64,000 bases of DNA from Perkinsus olseni (taxonomy: Eukaryota > Perkinsozoa > Perkinsida > Perkinsidae): positions 62,001 to 126,000 of the forward strand of contig JABANP010000081.1 in the NCBI GenBank assembly GCA_013115135.1, written 5' to 3'. A program made the translations under genes and the position numbers. Positions 50,993 through 64,000 of the stretch are shown piece after piece. The notes under the pieces were generated by a model. The model saw only the letters and a program-made list of their open reading frames with translations. It searched no databases and had not been told where the DNA came from. Numbering within the stretch: the stretch's first letter is position 1; the number at the start of each line of letters is the position of its first letter.

Positions 50993-52694
50993 TCAGCAAA
51001 GCCGGCTCGCACAGCTCTCATGACACCGTCGAGTGATGGCCTGGATGAATTCATGTTGCTGCAGCAGCGCTCCTGTGACATGGCCTCCTCTAACCCATCT
51101 TATAGGGCAGTCAAGATACTCACTCAACCTTCGCGTATTCTCCCCAGTATGATAGCGTCATGCCGGGCGCCCAGCAGCTCCACTCGACTCGAGAAAGGGT
51201 GGTAGGCTTAGGATAGGTAGTGATATCAGTAGCAGCAGTCGCTTCCTCGATGTAGCCTCTATCAAGCTTGGGATTGACGTAAGGCCGCATAGCACTGCGC
51301 TCGTGCGTCCAGGTCGAGCTAGCCGATGATGCTGGGAAGAAGGCACACAACGACAGACCAGCAGCGAGGTTCCGCAGTGTTACTGCACTCATAGTGGCGA
51401 TGGAGGCGCCGATGGACAGGCCACCCACGCAAAACCTATCAGGGGCCCGGATATTGGAGTCGATCCAGTGCAGCAGCGCTCGGGTGTCAGATACTGATCG
51501 AGCCGCAAAGGCCAGGAATTGGTCAACACTATGCATGCATTCCACATGGAGGGACATCGATGGCGGAGGGGCCCGCCTACCCCTGAGAGGGTTCTCGAGT
51601 AGTATCATACCACAAATCCCCGACTCGCCAGCGTAAGGGACATTGGCACTTGGCGGGAGGCGTAGTGCTCGGCAAAGGACGGTAGGAAGACTACGAGAGG
51701 GCAGCCGTCCGTGTGCGGTACCGTCTGGGGCGTCTTCGCTCCGCCACTGAACATAGCAAATATGAAATCAATAAAACGGTCGAGGCGTATCTTTGATTGA
51801 CCTAAGATACCAAACCCTACCAGGTCCAACCTCGATAATAAAGATTCTCCATCAGGATTCATACTAGGCCGAACGGAAGAATCTTTCACTTCGAATCTTC
51901 CATCGGTGACCTCTGACATCCTCTGTGCCATCTCAAGGCCCCTATCGTTACCCGGAAGTATTACAAGACACCAGCCTCTATCGCATGCCGCTGGAAGGGG
52001 TCATCGCACGGCAAACGCGATGACGGGAAATGCCCAACCCGCCAGAGCACCTTCCCATACCGCAGCCAGGCGTCGGTCTCCCAGTGCATCGTAAAGGACG
52101 GATCAACCTCATCCGACTCGACACGAGCCTTAGCAGCTCCCCCTGATGTTCTGCAAGCCAGAATCCACGCCCCCTTCTCACCGTAAAATGGCAGAGGTCA
52201 CCATCCAACCCGAACTTTTGCTTTTGCTTTTTCGCAGACCTGTTAGACCACCAGTAATCTGCTAAGGAAAGATACCCTCCCTGGGAAGAAAAGCTCTGGA
52301 GCAAGGCATTACGCCGTATCTTGGGGTTAACCTGTGTATGCCATGCATACCCACCGAGCAAAGATACTCCTATAACGGCAACCTTGATGGGGTGGAGAGC
52401 CTCCAGGACCCCCATCGTCGCCTCAGATTTGTCAGTACTCCCGCTGTGCCCGCCCGCAGCCATCGACTCTGTAGAGTGACCATCACCGACGCACACTAGA
52501 TCGGGCCGGCGAGGGTTACATCGGAAAAGGGAATCCTTGAGGGCAAGAAGCGCACGCCCAAGCAATCGATAACGAATGTACGCGTTCCGTAGCAATTCCC
52601 GTGAGCGGTCCCCGAGGGGCAGGTCTTCGCATAGATCTTCTAAGGGGGCGTTCTCATGATGAGGGCAGAGAAGGCCGCAGGAAGGTAGTACCAA
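50993..52694 (-). CDS. ABHD18-like alpha/beta hydrolase
   Basis: The N-terminal exon has an internal start candidate MGVLEALHPIKVAVIGVSLL at 52415, with a hydrophobic segment; the frame stays open upstream to about 52694. Later exons: PLVVFLPSFAEHYASRQVPM and LASRGFVV; LLENPLRGRRAPPP; SVSDTRALLHWIDSN; nucleophile elbow VGGLSIGASIA (G-x-S-x-G); acidic-residue strand RVELLGARHDAII; and WVRGGHVTGALLQQHEFIQA with the likely catalytic His, ending at 50993-50995. This order matches ABHD18 (LLENPYYG..., G-(I/M)-S-M-G-G, E-G-G-H-(I/V)). The frame near 52050-52130 is unsettled. ABHD18 proteins are poorly understood and are proposed lipid or ester hydrolases. Confidence 0.65.
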
Positions 52695-52800
52695 CTGGAG
52701 CTGCGTTTTTTCTGACGATTTTTCGTATTTTTCCGTAAAAATAACGGTCGCGCGTCTGTAAAGACGAGGATTTTTGACGAAGTTGATCTCTTCTTCTCAT

Positions 52801-54120
52801 GACAGGCTCGTGACGATGAGTGGGAGTACGACCGTGAAAGGCGTGAGAGGCGGTATCGAGACGCATCGTCCACAAGGAGGTCAGCGTCCAGATCATTTTT
52901 CCCTCCACCATCATCCTCTGCTAACCAACACGATGACAGAGTTCTTCACACTCACACAGCCAGCGGCAACCATGGCCCTACAGCCCTCCGCCCTGTTAAG
53001 GACTTCCGACCACGAGTTAGGATTGAAAGGCACGAGAATAGACGAGAGGCGGTCCTGTTCCTCATGGCCTGGGACGATAAGAAACCTCATACCATACCGG
53101 AGGTTGATGCTGCTATCGAGTAAGCCGAGGGTAAGGTCGCATTGGAAGAGAATCTTTGTGGCATCTTAGTGAGTTCATGCGGAAGCTCCCTAAGGAACCC
53201 GAGTACTATATTTTTACTGAGGAGCTTCTCTCTGGTAATAACAACAGTTATGTACTTCTATTCCTAGCAAAGGTTCCTGCTGTTTCTCTCTCACAGGTAT
53301 GGTACCCTAACCTGGTGTATTGTGATAGATGGATGAAATCAGTATACTGGATGAATCATTGCAGAAGTCGCTCAGCACATCGGAGCTGTCTATAATGAGG
53401 TCCTACACGGGATCACAACTGGGTGTTATGCTGTTGTTGGTGATAGTCAGGGATCTCCTTTAGTAGTGTATTTACTCTTCTTAAACATGACAGTCTCCCG
53501 AGCATGTCGAGACTCCGTCACCTTTGCAGCACTTTGATGTTCTCACTAATTCTGACACCTCTAGCTAATGTTACCCCTGGGCGTAGTTCGAGCAGCTCAT
53601 TACGGGCATTCGGAGTCGTTCGTGACATCTTCCCCCATTTGCTGATCCCTACAGTTCCTACTAGTTAGCCATGTCAATGATCGTCACCATCAACCCTTCA
53701 CTGCACCCATCTGCCCTCCCTCACCTGGACGGCTGCCTTCGAGGCTCCCTCAATCATCAGCATATTCCAACAGCAGTTGGCATCAATGAGGCCAACTCCC
53801 TCGCCAAGGAGTTCTGTCCCCGCTCTCAAACTCTGGTCCGTGCAGAGTGTCAGCAGGATGGTTGAAACACAGTACAGCGTCGGGCACCAGCTGAGGGAGG
53901 CCATGGTGCTGGTGAGCTGTCCTTCTCCCCAGCCCTCCCGCACAGTCCTGCAATCCAGGGTGACCTAAGGAACAACTCTAAGCCGGCGACGCCTTTGGGG
54001 TCGGAGGCCGCTGCTGGCAACGGTAGTGACGGCCTCAACGGGAGTTTCGCTACGAACGGGCGGTGCGCAGCAGCTGAACAACATGGACCCAGCGACACAG
54101 CTAGCTCTACTTCTCCATAG
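52801..54120 (+). CDS. Unrecognised plus-strand multi-exon gene
   Basis: Exon about 52812-53122 reads ARDDEWEYDRERRERRYRDA, an Arg/Ser-rich nuclear-type stretch, then VLFLMAWDDKKPHTIPEVDA. A short intron (GTAAGCCGAGG...CATCTTAG) leads to EFMRKLPKEPEYYIFTEELL. After about 53238 the frame breaks, with probable introns. Later pieces are QHIGAVYNEVLHGITT (53.37 kb), QSVSRMVETQYSVGHQLREA (53.84 kb) and GNGSDGLNGSFATNGRCAAA, ending about 54118. It is divergent from the ABHD18-like gene. No domain recognised; exon joins are tentative. Confidence 0.35.
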
Positions 54121-54541
54121 AAGGTAATCACTGGTCTACCTCTCACTGCCAGTTCACGCGGGACTTATCTCAGGGTGTCATTTCCTAGGAATCGAACGCT
54201 CTGGACAATTTGGCCGGAGTCGGTCTTCGTTAATAGTGAACTTTGATTCGCTTTAGAGTCGAGTGGAAGTAGCCTTGATGAGTTCTGTCTACGGCTCTCC
54301 CGTGTGATTGGCTTTGACACCTGATAGGTACCTCCGCTTGTGCCCGCAGTGCTTTGCTGTATAGGAACGTAAAGGAGAGAGAGAAGAAGAAAGGAAGTCC
54401 CGCAGGAGGCATCATCGCAACAGATCCCGTTCGAGGTCCAGCTGATCTCGCAGCATCAGTAGCGATGCTTCCAGGAGCCCATCCTTCAGGAGGAGTACGT
54501 CACAACGCTTCACGGTACGTGTAATACTAGCACGGGTTGGC

Positions 54542-54900
54542 TTGCAACTGCCCCGCCTCAGGCCTAGCAATTTCGCTGCGATGGTACCACCAACACACCC
54601 GGACTACCGTCCAGCGAGGATCGAGTACCAGCCTATTGACCCCCTCCCAGCACGTCTTGCCCACAGCAGCGTCTTCTCCCCAGGTGAGTCATTTGGGCTG
54701 CCCAGGACTAGTGATGACAGTAGTTACCTTGCCGTCAGTCACCGACTGCGACACCTCCAGTGTGTACAGAGTGGCGGTATTTTGAACCCACCCGTAGCGC
54801 ACGGGGTCTGCCGAGGAGATCGCGGATCCGAACGACTTCGTGAAGGCCGGTCAGGCGAGCAGCCGCCATGCTCATGACACAGGGTAGGCCAGGCGAGATA
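54542..54900 (+). CDS. Fragment of an unrecognised plus-strand gene
   Basis: NFAAMVPPTHPDYRPARIEY and QPIDPLPARLAHSSVFSP run to a GTGAGTC donor near 54683. After short introns the frame can continue as SAEEIADPNDFVKAGQASSR to a stop near 54884. It is too short to classify, and lies just outside the start of repeat copy 2. Confidence 0.3.
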
Positions 54901-55075
54901 TCTTAGCTTGACTATGGTAGTTTTATGGGGTAGGTTCAGGTCGGTCTAAGCCGGTGGTGTCGGGCCCCTATCAAGACTATACCTCAGCGTCGTGTAGAGT
55001 TGTGCAATGCTGAATGCAGACTACTGCTCGTCCAGACCTCGAGAAGGATGTTGTTGTATGGAGGCTGCGACAAAG

Positions 55076-58000
55076 CAACTCTGGCTGGGTGGCACCACTT
55101 CGCCTCGACTGTCGGCTCAGCCATCAACCTCTTCTGCTTGGCCTCTTGATTGCGCTCGTAAGTCTGCTTGTTAGTCAGACCATCAGCGAGTTTCCTACCC
55201 AGAGGTCCCCGGTTCAATCCCAACACTCGACATCCCCAGAACTCACTTCCAAGATGGTCGCCACTGTACTCCGTTCCTTCTGCGTGTGTGTGATCCCTGA
55301 ACTTCACTGTTCCTCAGCAGGACCTCCAAGATAGAGAGGCCGATGGGGGCTCTCCATCCCACCCAGCTGGTACTCTGCTACCATAACTCCTGGCCAATCT
55401 AAAAGCCAGCGACACTTGACAAAGTGTTGATTCTATTCACGATCGACCGGACGTAATGTCAGGCGAAGGGACGAGGTCTCCCAAGCTACCCGTGAGGGAA
55501 GCATACCTGAGGATCGTCAGGTGGTAGTGAGAGAGGTATCACCAGGATCTGATCTCCTTACATATTATACTGCTGCATTTTGTCATTAGTACACAGGAGT
55601 TGGGTCCGTAGTAGGTTATGGCTCTGCAGTAAACCGTATATGGTTCACTTGATATTGAGCGGCGCAACGTTAGGATGATACCAAAAATCCCCCACCTACC
55701 TGATAGGCCTTCCTCTGATCATCCGAGACGAAGGCAAAGCCAGCGTTGACGAACATATCCCGGAGTAATGTACTCAGCAGTAGCAGCGGCAGCCGTCGAT
55801 GGATGATGTCTTATCACGAGCCGCTTGCTGCTGCGGCTCAGCTACAAGGAAGGGACTGTCCATCCACTCTCACCCTCATCAAGGACCAACTTACATCTGC
55901 TGCCGGAGGCGACTGCGGTGGTAGGCAGCCTCGCCTGGAGGCAAGTCGAGACTTCAACTCATCCAAGTAGACCGTCAAAACTCTACGAAGGTCGGATAGT
56001 TTAACCCACCACAGAATTTTAGAAATAGCAAGATTGCAAGATTGACGTCAAGACCCACCTTGTCTTGCAGCCTCAGTGACCACCACATTTGGATCGTAGC
56101 ATGAGTAACCAGTGGTCCACCGAGGGGGGTTGAGGCGTTCTAGATGCTTCCTCGAGGATGGCCATACCTGCAACATCAACCACCCCTCACGCCCCTATCA
56201 AAACTTGTCTTTACGCAGGGACAGTAGGGCAAATGGTACTGGCAGCGACTAACGAGATGAGTGGTACCAAAGGCTACTCCTATGGACTGCATACGACGGA
56301 GAGAGCCCAAGCAGCACTGCCGCGGCCTCATCATACAGTGGTCCAAATTAACTTTGAGTATCGCCTAGAAATTTATTAACGCTTCAACAGTTGAAGTGCA
56401 ACTACGAGGGTTCGATCCTGATCTTCTAGGACAGTATACCCAAGAATGACATAAACTCTCAGAAAAACTGTGACTGTTCCACGCCTCTGCAAACCATCAT
56501 GCATATCCCAAATTAATCTGGAGCACTGTACTACGAGATGCTGCTACCACAAGTCCAACCTTCCCCGACCAACTCCAATGAGCCCACCTTCAAAGTGATC
56601 CCCAGGCTCTCTCTCCTCGGAGGCTTCCATCGCCCCTAACATGTGCATCATCACTCCAGGAGGGATGGTATTGGCACTCACCAGGTTCCCCAGCCCCTAT
56701 GCGTGTGTTGGGGAGGCAATAGCAGCAGCGAGTCATCATCCCTCACCACCACCATGATGAGCAGTGCTGTCCTCTTGTTTGATCATACTGCCCGATTCCA
56801 ACCATCGTACGATGGCCTCCCTAACTCACGCTCATCTAACCAGGCAACAGGGCGTGGCGAGCTCGGTGCCATCACTCACACCCCAGCCCAACGCCTTTAC
56901 TGTAACTCCGCCTCTCCTCTCTCCCCTTGGCATCATTAGCTCCGCGCTGCTGCTGATTGCCTCCCTCCTTACCTAAGTGGTGGGCTGAGGAAAACCTGAT
57001 AAAAGTAAAGAGGAACTCCCTACCATTATTGATGCTGAACTTCGCGTGAACGTCGTCCGAAGGCCAGTCTTCTCTCAGTACTCGGGATCGAGCACTGCTG
57101 GAGGCACACCAATGCTCAGGGACTGTGTCCACGAAGGCCTGTAGGGAGTGGTATGTGTGCACGCGTGCCCAACGGTATCTCACCTTCACCATGTCCTTGG
57201 CTACATCAGTATCTGCGGGTCCAGAGGAGGGCTCTCGCTGCTGATTTCTTCCACTCTTGCCACAGCGATCGAACACGGCCAAGACAGAAGAGGACGTTGG
57301 GACACTGAGGAACCCGTATTTGCCCATAGTCGACCTTAAGATACCTCCAGCGGCGGTAGCCTACCTCTATCGTGTTAGAGTCCCCTTTTCCGTCATCTTT
57401 CGACCTGCCAAGCACTTCTTACTGGAAATAAACTCCGCAGGAGAACTCACTTGGACTCTTTTCCCTCGGCCGGTAGCGGCGGCTACCCCTCTCTTGCTCC
57501 ACCTCGCAATTCCTCAATGCGCTCCAAGAAGTAAGTGTTATCAGAATCAGGGTCCATCATAGTAGCTAAGACCGATCCTTGCTTCTCACCCAGTACCACA
57601 CCCTCCCCTACTCGTCACTGTATGGAGGCCTCTCTTGACCCGGAGTATCCTGAGCAGTTCCCTTATCATCCCTCGGAGTCCACCAAAGGCGACAGCCAGT
57701 GGTCTGAGTCGTCTTCCGAGGCATCGCCTGACCACACCACCATACCCGCCGCCGTCGCCGTCCTCTCCCTCCCTGCCTTACCTCGGGATCACCCAGGTCG
57801 GCAGACTCCACATTCCCCCCCTGGGGGCGGCAGATGCTCAAGTCGAGATTCTGGCAGGGTCTCAGGAGGGCGATCTACCCCCCAACCATTCCACCTATCA
57901 TCAATACCACTCATCGCCCACATCACATCAACGCTACCCCTCACCCTCCACTGGACCCTCCTCGCCCCTCCCCTTCTATTCTCCTCTCTTCAGTCTACAT

Positions 58001-61000
58001 ATGCTATACCTCTCGGCAGCACCATCCCTCACTAGCTCCCTCTCCAAGGTTGACTCCTAGCACGCTGGCCCAGCCTCCAGTCTGAGATCAGCTCTTATCG
58101 ATCACTCCTGAGTACCCTCCCCCTTACCATCACCATCAGCCGTCCCCTGCTGCCTCTCTTTCATCCCTCCTCTTCGTCGTCATCACTAAACAGATCCATC
58201 GTAGTCTGGTAATACAGTCCGTGCAGAGCATCAGCCTGGTTCAACTCTCTCTCGGCATTCTTCGCTCCCAGTGACCAAGTCCTGAAGATCCCTGTTTTAT
58301 TATACCTATACTGCAAATGAGGGATCGCTTCTGCTCCGCCTTTTTATTACTTCCACATAGGCAGTGATTGAGGTCTCGGCCACATGGCTGATGACGTCCG
58401 GCATGCCTGTCCACATGAACAGCTCATCGAACTTCGCTGTGTCCGCTGGACCGATCCGCGTCCAACTCTGGCAACGATCGCCTTACGGACATCCGCCGGC
58501 TCATCATCTGTCATGGTTTTCTGGAAATACGCCTCTGGCAGGGATCGAACCCGGGGTCTCAGCAATGCCTACCATCGCTCTCCCCTTCCCCATGACCATC
58601 GCCTTCAACTGAGGGTCTGCCTTCACCTCCCTCCAAAAATCACATTCAGGGAGTTCCACATCATAGATCCACTTCACATGAGTATACACACCTATCGCAA
58701 TCTTGCTCATCTTGCATTTCCTCAACGACACCCCACCCCTACCCGTTGCATCCTCAGCAGTGAGCATCTGGAAGTGGCTGTTGCTGCTATGATGATGGTG
58801 ATGGGCAGGTTGTTTGTCCATCTCCGTCGGCGAGGGGGCATCCTCCACCGATGGGCTCTTGGATGGTGTAAGACCTCTACCACCCTCCGGAGAGGGGGAG
58901 GAGGAGGCTGACCCATCACCACCCTCAGGGGACCTTAAAAAGGACAAAACAACGATTGCTTCGCTCCGCTGTGCCCGGAGTCCATCTATGAATTCTATTG
59001 CTCTACCAATTTCCTCATCCATCCGGTCAAGAAGCATGCGAAATGAATAAATTTTCCCCAATTTTTCTTCCACAGTCGAGTACCACAACATACCCATCAT
59101 CCGGAGATTCCTTCAACATAGCCTCTTGCCTTTCCTCCTCCTCTCTTGCGCTCTCTTTAGCCTCGGCAGCTGCCCTCCTACGAGTAACCATACCTACACA
59201 ACAAAAACAGCAATCAACAGCGGAGCGATGCAGCAGCATAACCACCATAAGCACAGGTCATTATAGTCCTGTACAAGACTCCAATCCACATTATCATCAG
59301 ACCCTTCAGCCGTAGTGGCGAGGATTCTCTGAGACACTCCGGCCTCCTTTCTGTCTCTCCGCCGCCATCCTGAACGCACGACTCATTCTCAAGACGCTGG
59401 AGGCCACCCTCAAGCTCCAATATAGGGGTTCCGGAACTCCCCTGGGCAAAAACTAATCCTCACAATCCCTTATACGCTGCATGCAGAAGTCGATGCCTAG
59501 TATGATGATAACTACTGTCATTGATCACTGATAATCATCTTCCCTATTGACGAAGAGGGCTGCCATAGACCAGTACAACTGAGTACCTTAGCATGTCCGT
59601 CCTCTCTGCCTTCACCACTCTCATCAGTTATAACCATACCAAACTCGTCTATCTCGCCAGCATCAACTCTGGGAAGAACAACGCCATACCGTTGAGGAAT
59701 TGCAAGATAGCAAGATAAGCACCAACCTGCTGTTCATATCCTCGCCCCCTCGTAATCCCTCTTCACTACTCTCCTCACTAGGCGATGGCGTTGCCAAGCT
59801 CACTGAGCCACTGCTGCCCACCCCTCGAGTGGACGATGCTGTTCTCTGTCGTAGATGGGGAACTGCAGCCTTCCGAGAGTTACTCATGATGGGCAGTCTC
59901 ATCCCTCTAATAGATAATCCCCGGAACGCCTAAATATGAAGTAAACCTTGTCGGAAGCGCGCGCCCGTTTGATCGATATGAGTTACCTCCCACTGGCCAT
60001 AAACCCATATCTAAACATTTGATGGAGGTCCCTTCTCTTGCTCTTGCTAAACCAGAAGCCGAGCCTCTGTCGCTCCAACTGCCTGGCCGACTGGGTTGGG
60101 TAGGGCCATGGGCACCGCCTCCGCCACCCTGTGTCTGGCGTATCATCTCCGATAATGACGGTATCGCATAGGAGCCGGAGAATTCGTACAAATGCATCAG
60201 TCCGAGGCGTGAGAAAGTGAACTCGAAGGACGATCAACAGCGATGTGGCTTTGAAACAACACGGTCATTCGAGTTCAGACCATCGCCGACAACAGCAGCT
60301 GCGAATGGAACTCACTTTGATCGCCTTTTCGCCCATATCCTCATCAAAGGCCTCCCTCATCCATCAACTGCGCCAGGCTATCATCCCCGACCAGCTTACG
60401 CCAAAAGTCAGTGTCCCTCGACAGATACCTGACGCGAGAGGCATCCAGGTTCGATCCCGGCCCCGACATCTTCTCCGTACATTATTGCCATGTTCATCCT
60501 CTGTACTCGGTGAGGGTTGGCTCATCTTTCGGACTCTCAGGCTCCAAGTCCTTCCTCATTAGCCACGAACGTGGCCTTTGGAGAATGCCGACTTGCGCCC
60601 ACCGGACACCACCGTACCGTACCTGATTACGATTAAAACCAATCACGGCGGCGTGTCCTCTATCAGAACATCAGAAACACCATCCGATGATCCTTCTATC
60701 AGAGGGAATAAGGAGAAAAAGGCTCATCATAAAGGATACAGCCCAGTCAAGAAATTCCTGGATTGGACTGTACACTGAATAGCACTATGTAAAAATTTTC
60801 TATAGATACGTGTATGTAGTAGTTGATATAAATATATTGTTTCTTGTATTTTATTTTTATTATTCTCTTGAAAAATACACATTCCTACCTACGATAAATT
60901 ATAGGCTGATAAATTAAAGTATTCGTCACAAGGCCGTTTGGGATGTACTCATCGTCGTCGTGTCAACTTACGTAACAGTCCTGGCTCTATCCGATGAGAG

Positions 61001-64000
61001 GATGTCGTCAATAGTGGCCGATACAAACTGGTCAGACTTCTCTTGGTCCCCTGGAGCAATAGCAGCTGCTGCTTCGCTCCGCTAACGCCGTCCTTTTCCT
61101 CACCTTCCTCATTCTTGCTGAACGCAGCATACGCACCATTCTTAATCAAATTATTCAGCTCCTCCTTAGACAGATGTAGCGTCGAATTCTTAGTCACGCC
61201 CGACATCAACGCCTAACAACAGCAAGCACGACTCCTACCACCAGGCCCCCTTCCGCCGATGATACCGACCTGTTCCAAGCCTAGCTTCCTACTGGCTGTA
61301 TCGAACATGTGCTGCTCGTAGCTGTCCCGTGTTATCAGGCGATACACTTTAACCGTCTTGGTCTGCCCTATCCGATGGCATCTACCACCACAGGAGCAAT
61401 AACACTGAGGGAGTGGCGACCATCCTCGAGGGTTCTCCTCACCTGGCTCTGGGGCCTGAGTATCGTTCTGAGGGTTCCAGTCCGAGTCGTATATAACGAC
61501 AACACTGGCAGCGGTAAGGTTAATGCCAACCCCTCCTGCTCTAGTGGATAGGAGGAAGACGAAGGGAGAGTGGTCGAAGTGGGGGATCATCATCACACGG
61601 TGTATTGAACCGATCGATGGCCGCTTGACGATCAGTACTCGAGGAGCTGCCATCGAGCCGCTCTGACATGTACCTGGGGAAGGGTGGGAATCAATGCGTT
61701 GTGAAGACACGCTGGTTACTATGAATTGACATCAGTATTATCATTATACTAGATTTTTGATGCAAACACAAGCACAAGGGAGTTCACCACTACCATGACC
61801 TTGCAAACCTCTCAGGGGTTCGCGGGTTGGACTTTTCCCACAATGAGGGAGCACTCACACAGAATCCTACGGAATCCAGAAGATATCCCGGATATCTTCG
61901 TATATCCGTGAAAAATATTTCACTACTGGACGCTGACCACTTTGGAAGCTATCATCCGACACTCAGTTCACCATCTATGGCCGGCTATCCGAGCAGCTAA
62001 CGATGATGACCACAATGCCCCTCCCTCCTCCCCACTCACCCTCTCCATCTGAGGTAGTCCTGTATGATATCAAGCATACGGGTCATCTGTGAGAAGATGA
62101 GCACCTTCTGACCATCCCTCCTTCAGCCTCGGGCAACAGCTTCTCCAAAAAAATACCATCTTGCCCGACATCTGCACCAAGTAGGTCATAACAGTATTCA
62201 TATCATCTGCCATCAACAGCATCAGCAAGCTCCCACCGCAGGGTCGACCTACTCGGATCAGCTGCTCAGAGCTGAGCTGTGCCTCCTCCGTCCCTTTGTA
62301 TAAGATAGGGATGGGCACAGCACTTCCTTAACTCCATGCTCACGTTAACGAACATCGCCTTGATAACCTGAGGAAGGGCATTCCTGCAGCCACGAGAGGC
62401 CGAGGAGTGGCCAGTGAAAAATCGGCGACCAACTACCACCATGAAGATGATGAGCATGACAATGCTATAGATGCCCCCTTGCCTGATTATTAGCCAACTG
62501 CAATACGTTCTTTCTCGTAGATGGAGCGGTATATCTTCTTCTGCAGTCTAGTAAACTCCACTTCTATCACAACCTACCACCACCGCAGCATAAGCACTCA
62601 GGCATCCCCTAATGACCAACCCACAACTACCTCCTCCTTTGGCGGCACCTTTCTTCATGACATCAGTCTTATGTCGTCTCAATATATAAGGCTGTAGGAC
62701 CGCCTGAGCTCCTCCGACTGATACGAAAAAGTTGGTATAGAAGTACGCATGCACACGACTCTACGGCACTTCCCATATCCCTCATCACTGTCTCTTGCCC
62801 TGCCCTCCCTCGGAGGCCATCGCCATGGAGAATGACTTTTCAAAGTCATCCCAACTATCAAACCTCTCATAATCCACCACATTTAGAGGGACCAAAGCTC
62901 CTGCAGGTTGTTCTGTATCGGTGTGCCTGGCAGTCGGTAGAAAGGTCCCCGGTTCGATCCCCGGGCCCTCCATCCTCACCAGTCAGCAGCACATGATGGT
63001 CCACCTTCATGACCTTTCGATCACATATCTTCTGCTTCGCCAGTGAGTCCACACCCTTCAACCTGCCGACACGCCCACTGACTACCCCTGCAGCCACAAC
63101 CACCCCTACCGATGACCCTCGTCCATGATCAGGAGCCTCCAGTGGAAGCTACCCATATACTGTGACATAGCCAACAGCGTCTCATAGGAGGTCAGTAGCA
63201 CGTCGAACTTAGGCCTGAGGGTAGCATCATACGGACTGCTCATAAACACGAGGCCGGCGCCGCTCACTTGTACTCCACCCTCCGTCGGACGCTACTCTTC
63301 TCGGAACACAGATGCACCAGTTTGTGTATCAACCCACGACAAGTCAGAGTCCATCATCATCTGCCTATCCTCAGCATTACCATGGAGCAACACCGTCACC
63401 AACGATGGCGCCCACTGAAGCACGAAGGAGGTCTGCTGTCTTCCATCCCGACAGACGCCGGCCAACACACGATCGAACCAACCCCATCGGAGTGGGGATG
63501 TCAAGCACCGGCGATCAACCGTCCCACGAGATGATAATTTTTTTGGAGAAGCCGGATCTGCAACTAGCGGTACGGCGTTCCTAATCCCGTGCAGTGGGCG
63601 AGACGATTCCTCCATTCTCCCCCTCGCGAAGGACTGTGGTCGGCGTGACACGGATGCAGGTCTCCTGCGTTCGGCCGATCAACCCTCAACGATAAACCCG
63701 ATACCCCCTGTCCGAATAGTCGGGGGATCTCACCTTCTGCAGTTCCCTCTTCCAATGGCCCAGTGTACTGAGTGGGGCTACTACCAGGCATGGACCACCT
63801 CCACCAGAGTACTTCATAATGGCTGACAAGAGTACTGAGCTCTGCACAGTCTTCCCCAAGCCCATCTCGTCGGCTAGGATGGACCCTCGACGCTGGGACC
63901 AGTTATACAGCAACCATTGGACCCCTTCAATCTGATTATACCAACCTCAGCATCATTAATGGGTATCCCCCTTGACTCACCTGGAAGTCGAACAGAGTGT
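55076..64000. repeat. Large direct repeat, copy 2 (8.9 kb, reaches window edge)
   Basis: Same order and orientation as 37495-46326, with a net gain of about 93 bases from many 1-2 base insertions, often in C/T runs (CCTC to CCCTC, CTT to CTCTT). Identity is very high from about 62.9 kb onward. The left breakpoint falls inside a coding exon. Confidence 0.95.
55076..64000 (-). pseudogene. Second copy of the CHD-type gene, 3'-truncated and frame-disrupted
   Basis: Carries the same exons as 37.5-46.3 kb: Walker A exon ILADEMGLGKTVQ (63.85 kb), HHVLLTG/TPIQNN split by the same intron, [20 protein letters not shown] with [19 protein letters not shown] readable in one frame (61.3-61.6 kb), LSKEELNNLIKNGAYAAF and the SANT-like exon. 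At 55,076 the exon KQKRLMAEPTVEAKWCHPAR runs into unrelated sequence (VALSQPPYNN), so the copy lacks everything 3' of that point. Many exons are shifted by single-base insertions, e.g. near 62.1 kb where [13 protein letters not shown] is broken. The 5' part lies beyond the edge. If the repeat is an assembly artefact, this is not a real pseudogene. Confidence 0.6.

Noticed and set aside
55076..64000. Independent second CHD locus with novel features
   Set aside because: Differences from copy 1 are mainly run-length insertions, so no separate biology can be claimed without read evidence.

Overview
The window is nuclear DNA of a protist. Most genes are split by short GT-AG introns (about 32-65 nt), intergenic gaps are often under 130 bp, and a eukaryotic tRNA-Arg(CCT) is present. 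Gene content (CORVET Vps8, TCAB1/WRAP53, SDE2, kinesin, CHD remodeler, DOT1- and SET-type methyltransferases, OPR-repeat RNA-binding protein) is eukaryotic. The OPR-type repeats, the short introns and the small secreted gene families suggest an alveolate, possibly Perkinsus-like. No marker sequence proves this, and I saw no spliced-leader motif.

Layout. Positions 1-12,933 form a compact minus-strand block: a SET-domain methyltransferase cut by the left edge, a METTL21-like methyltransferase, a WRAP53/TCAB1-like WD40 protein, a PEX1-like AAA ATPase, an OPR-repeat protein, Vps8 and an OCH1-like glycosyltransferase. A divergent gap (12.9-13.5 kb) separates this from a plus-strand block (13.5-25.7 kb): a DOT1-like methyltransferase, SDE2, a long coiled-coil protein, tRNA-Arg (minus), a divergent kinesin and two tandem paralogous secreted proteins. 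From about 25.8 kb the style changes to many small exons, mostly on the minus strand: a chromodomain protein, small secreted/membrane proteins, a secreted M14 carboxypeptidase, a membrane protein, an HMG-box protein, unnamed exons and a CHD-type remodeler (to 47.8 kb). Further right are membrane-protein exons, an ABHD18-like hydrolase (50.99-52.69 kb) and two weakly defined plus-strand genes.

A large direct repeat dominates the right side. Positions 37,495-46,326 recur at 55,076-64,000 (right edge) in the same orientation, and copy 2 is peppered with 1-2 base insertions. Copy 2 carries the CHD core but is cut inside an exon. It is either a recent duplication or an uncollapsed, unpolished haplotype. 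Several left-block genes also change frame in homopolymers, as expected for a draft long-read assembly.

The most unusual signal is a set of about 45-55 nt introns in unrelated genes (M14 peptidase, CHD, exons downstream of CHD). Each contains a tRNA T-arm/B-box-like core (GGTTCGATCCC or its complement), in either orientation. They look like a small intron-forming repeat family (introners) with tRNA-derived sequence. A second intron-associated 11-mer (GCGGAGCGAAG) and a shared palindromic element (AATCGATC-N4-GATCGATT) add to the non-coding structure of the right half.
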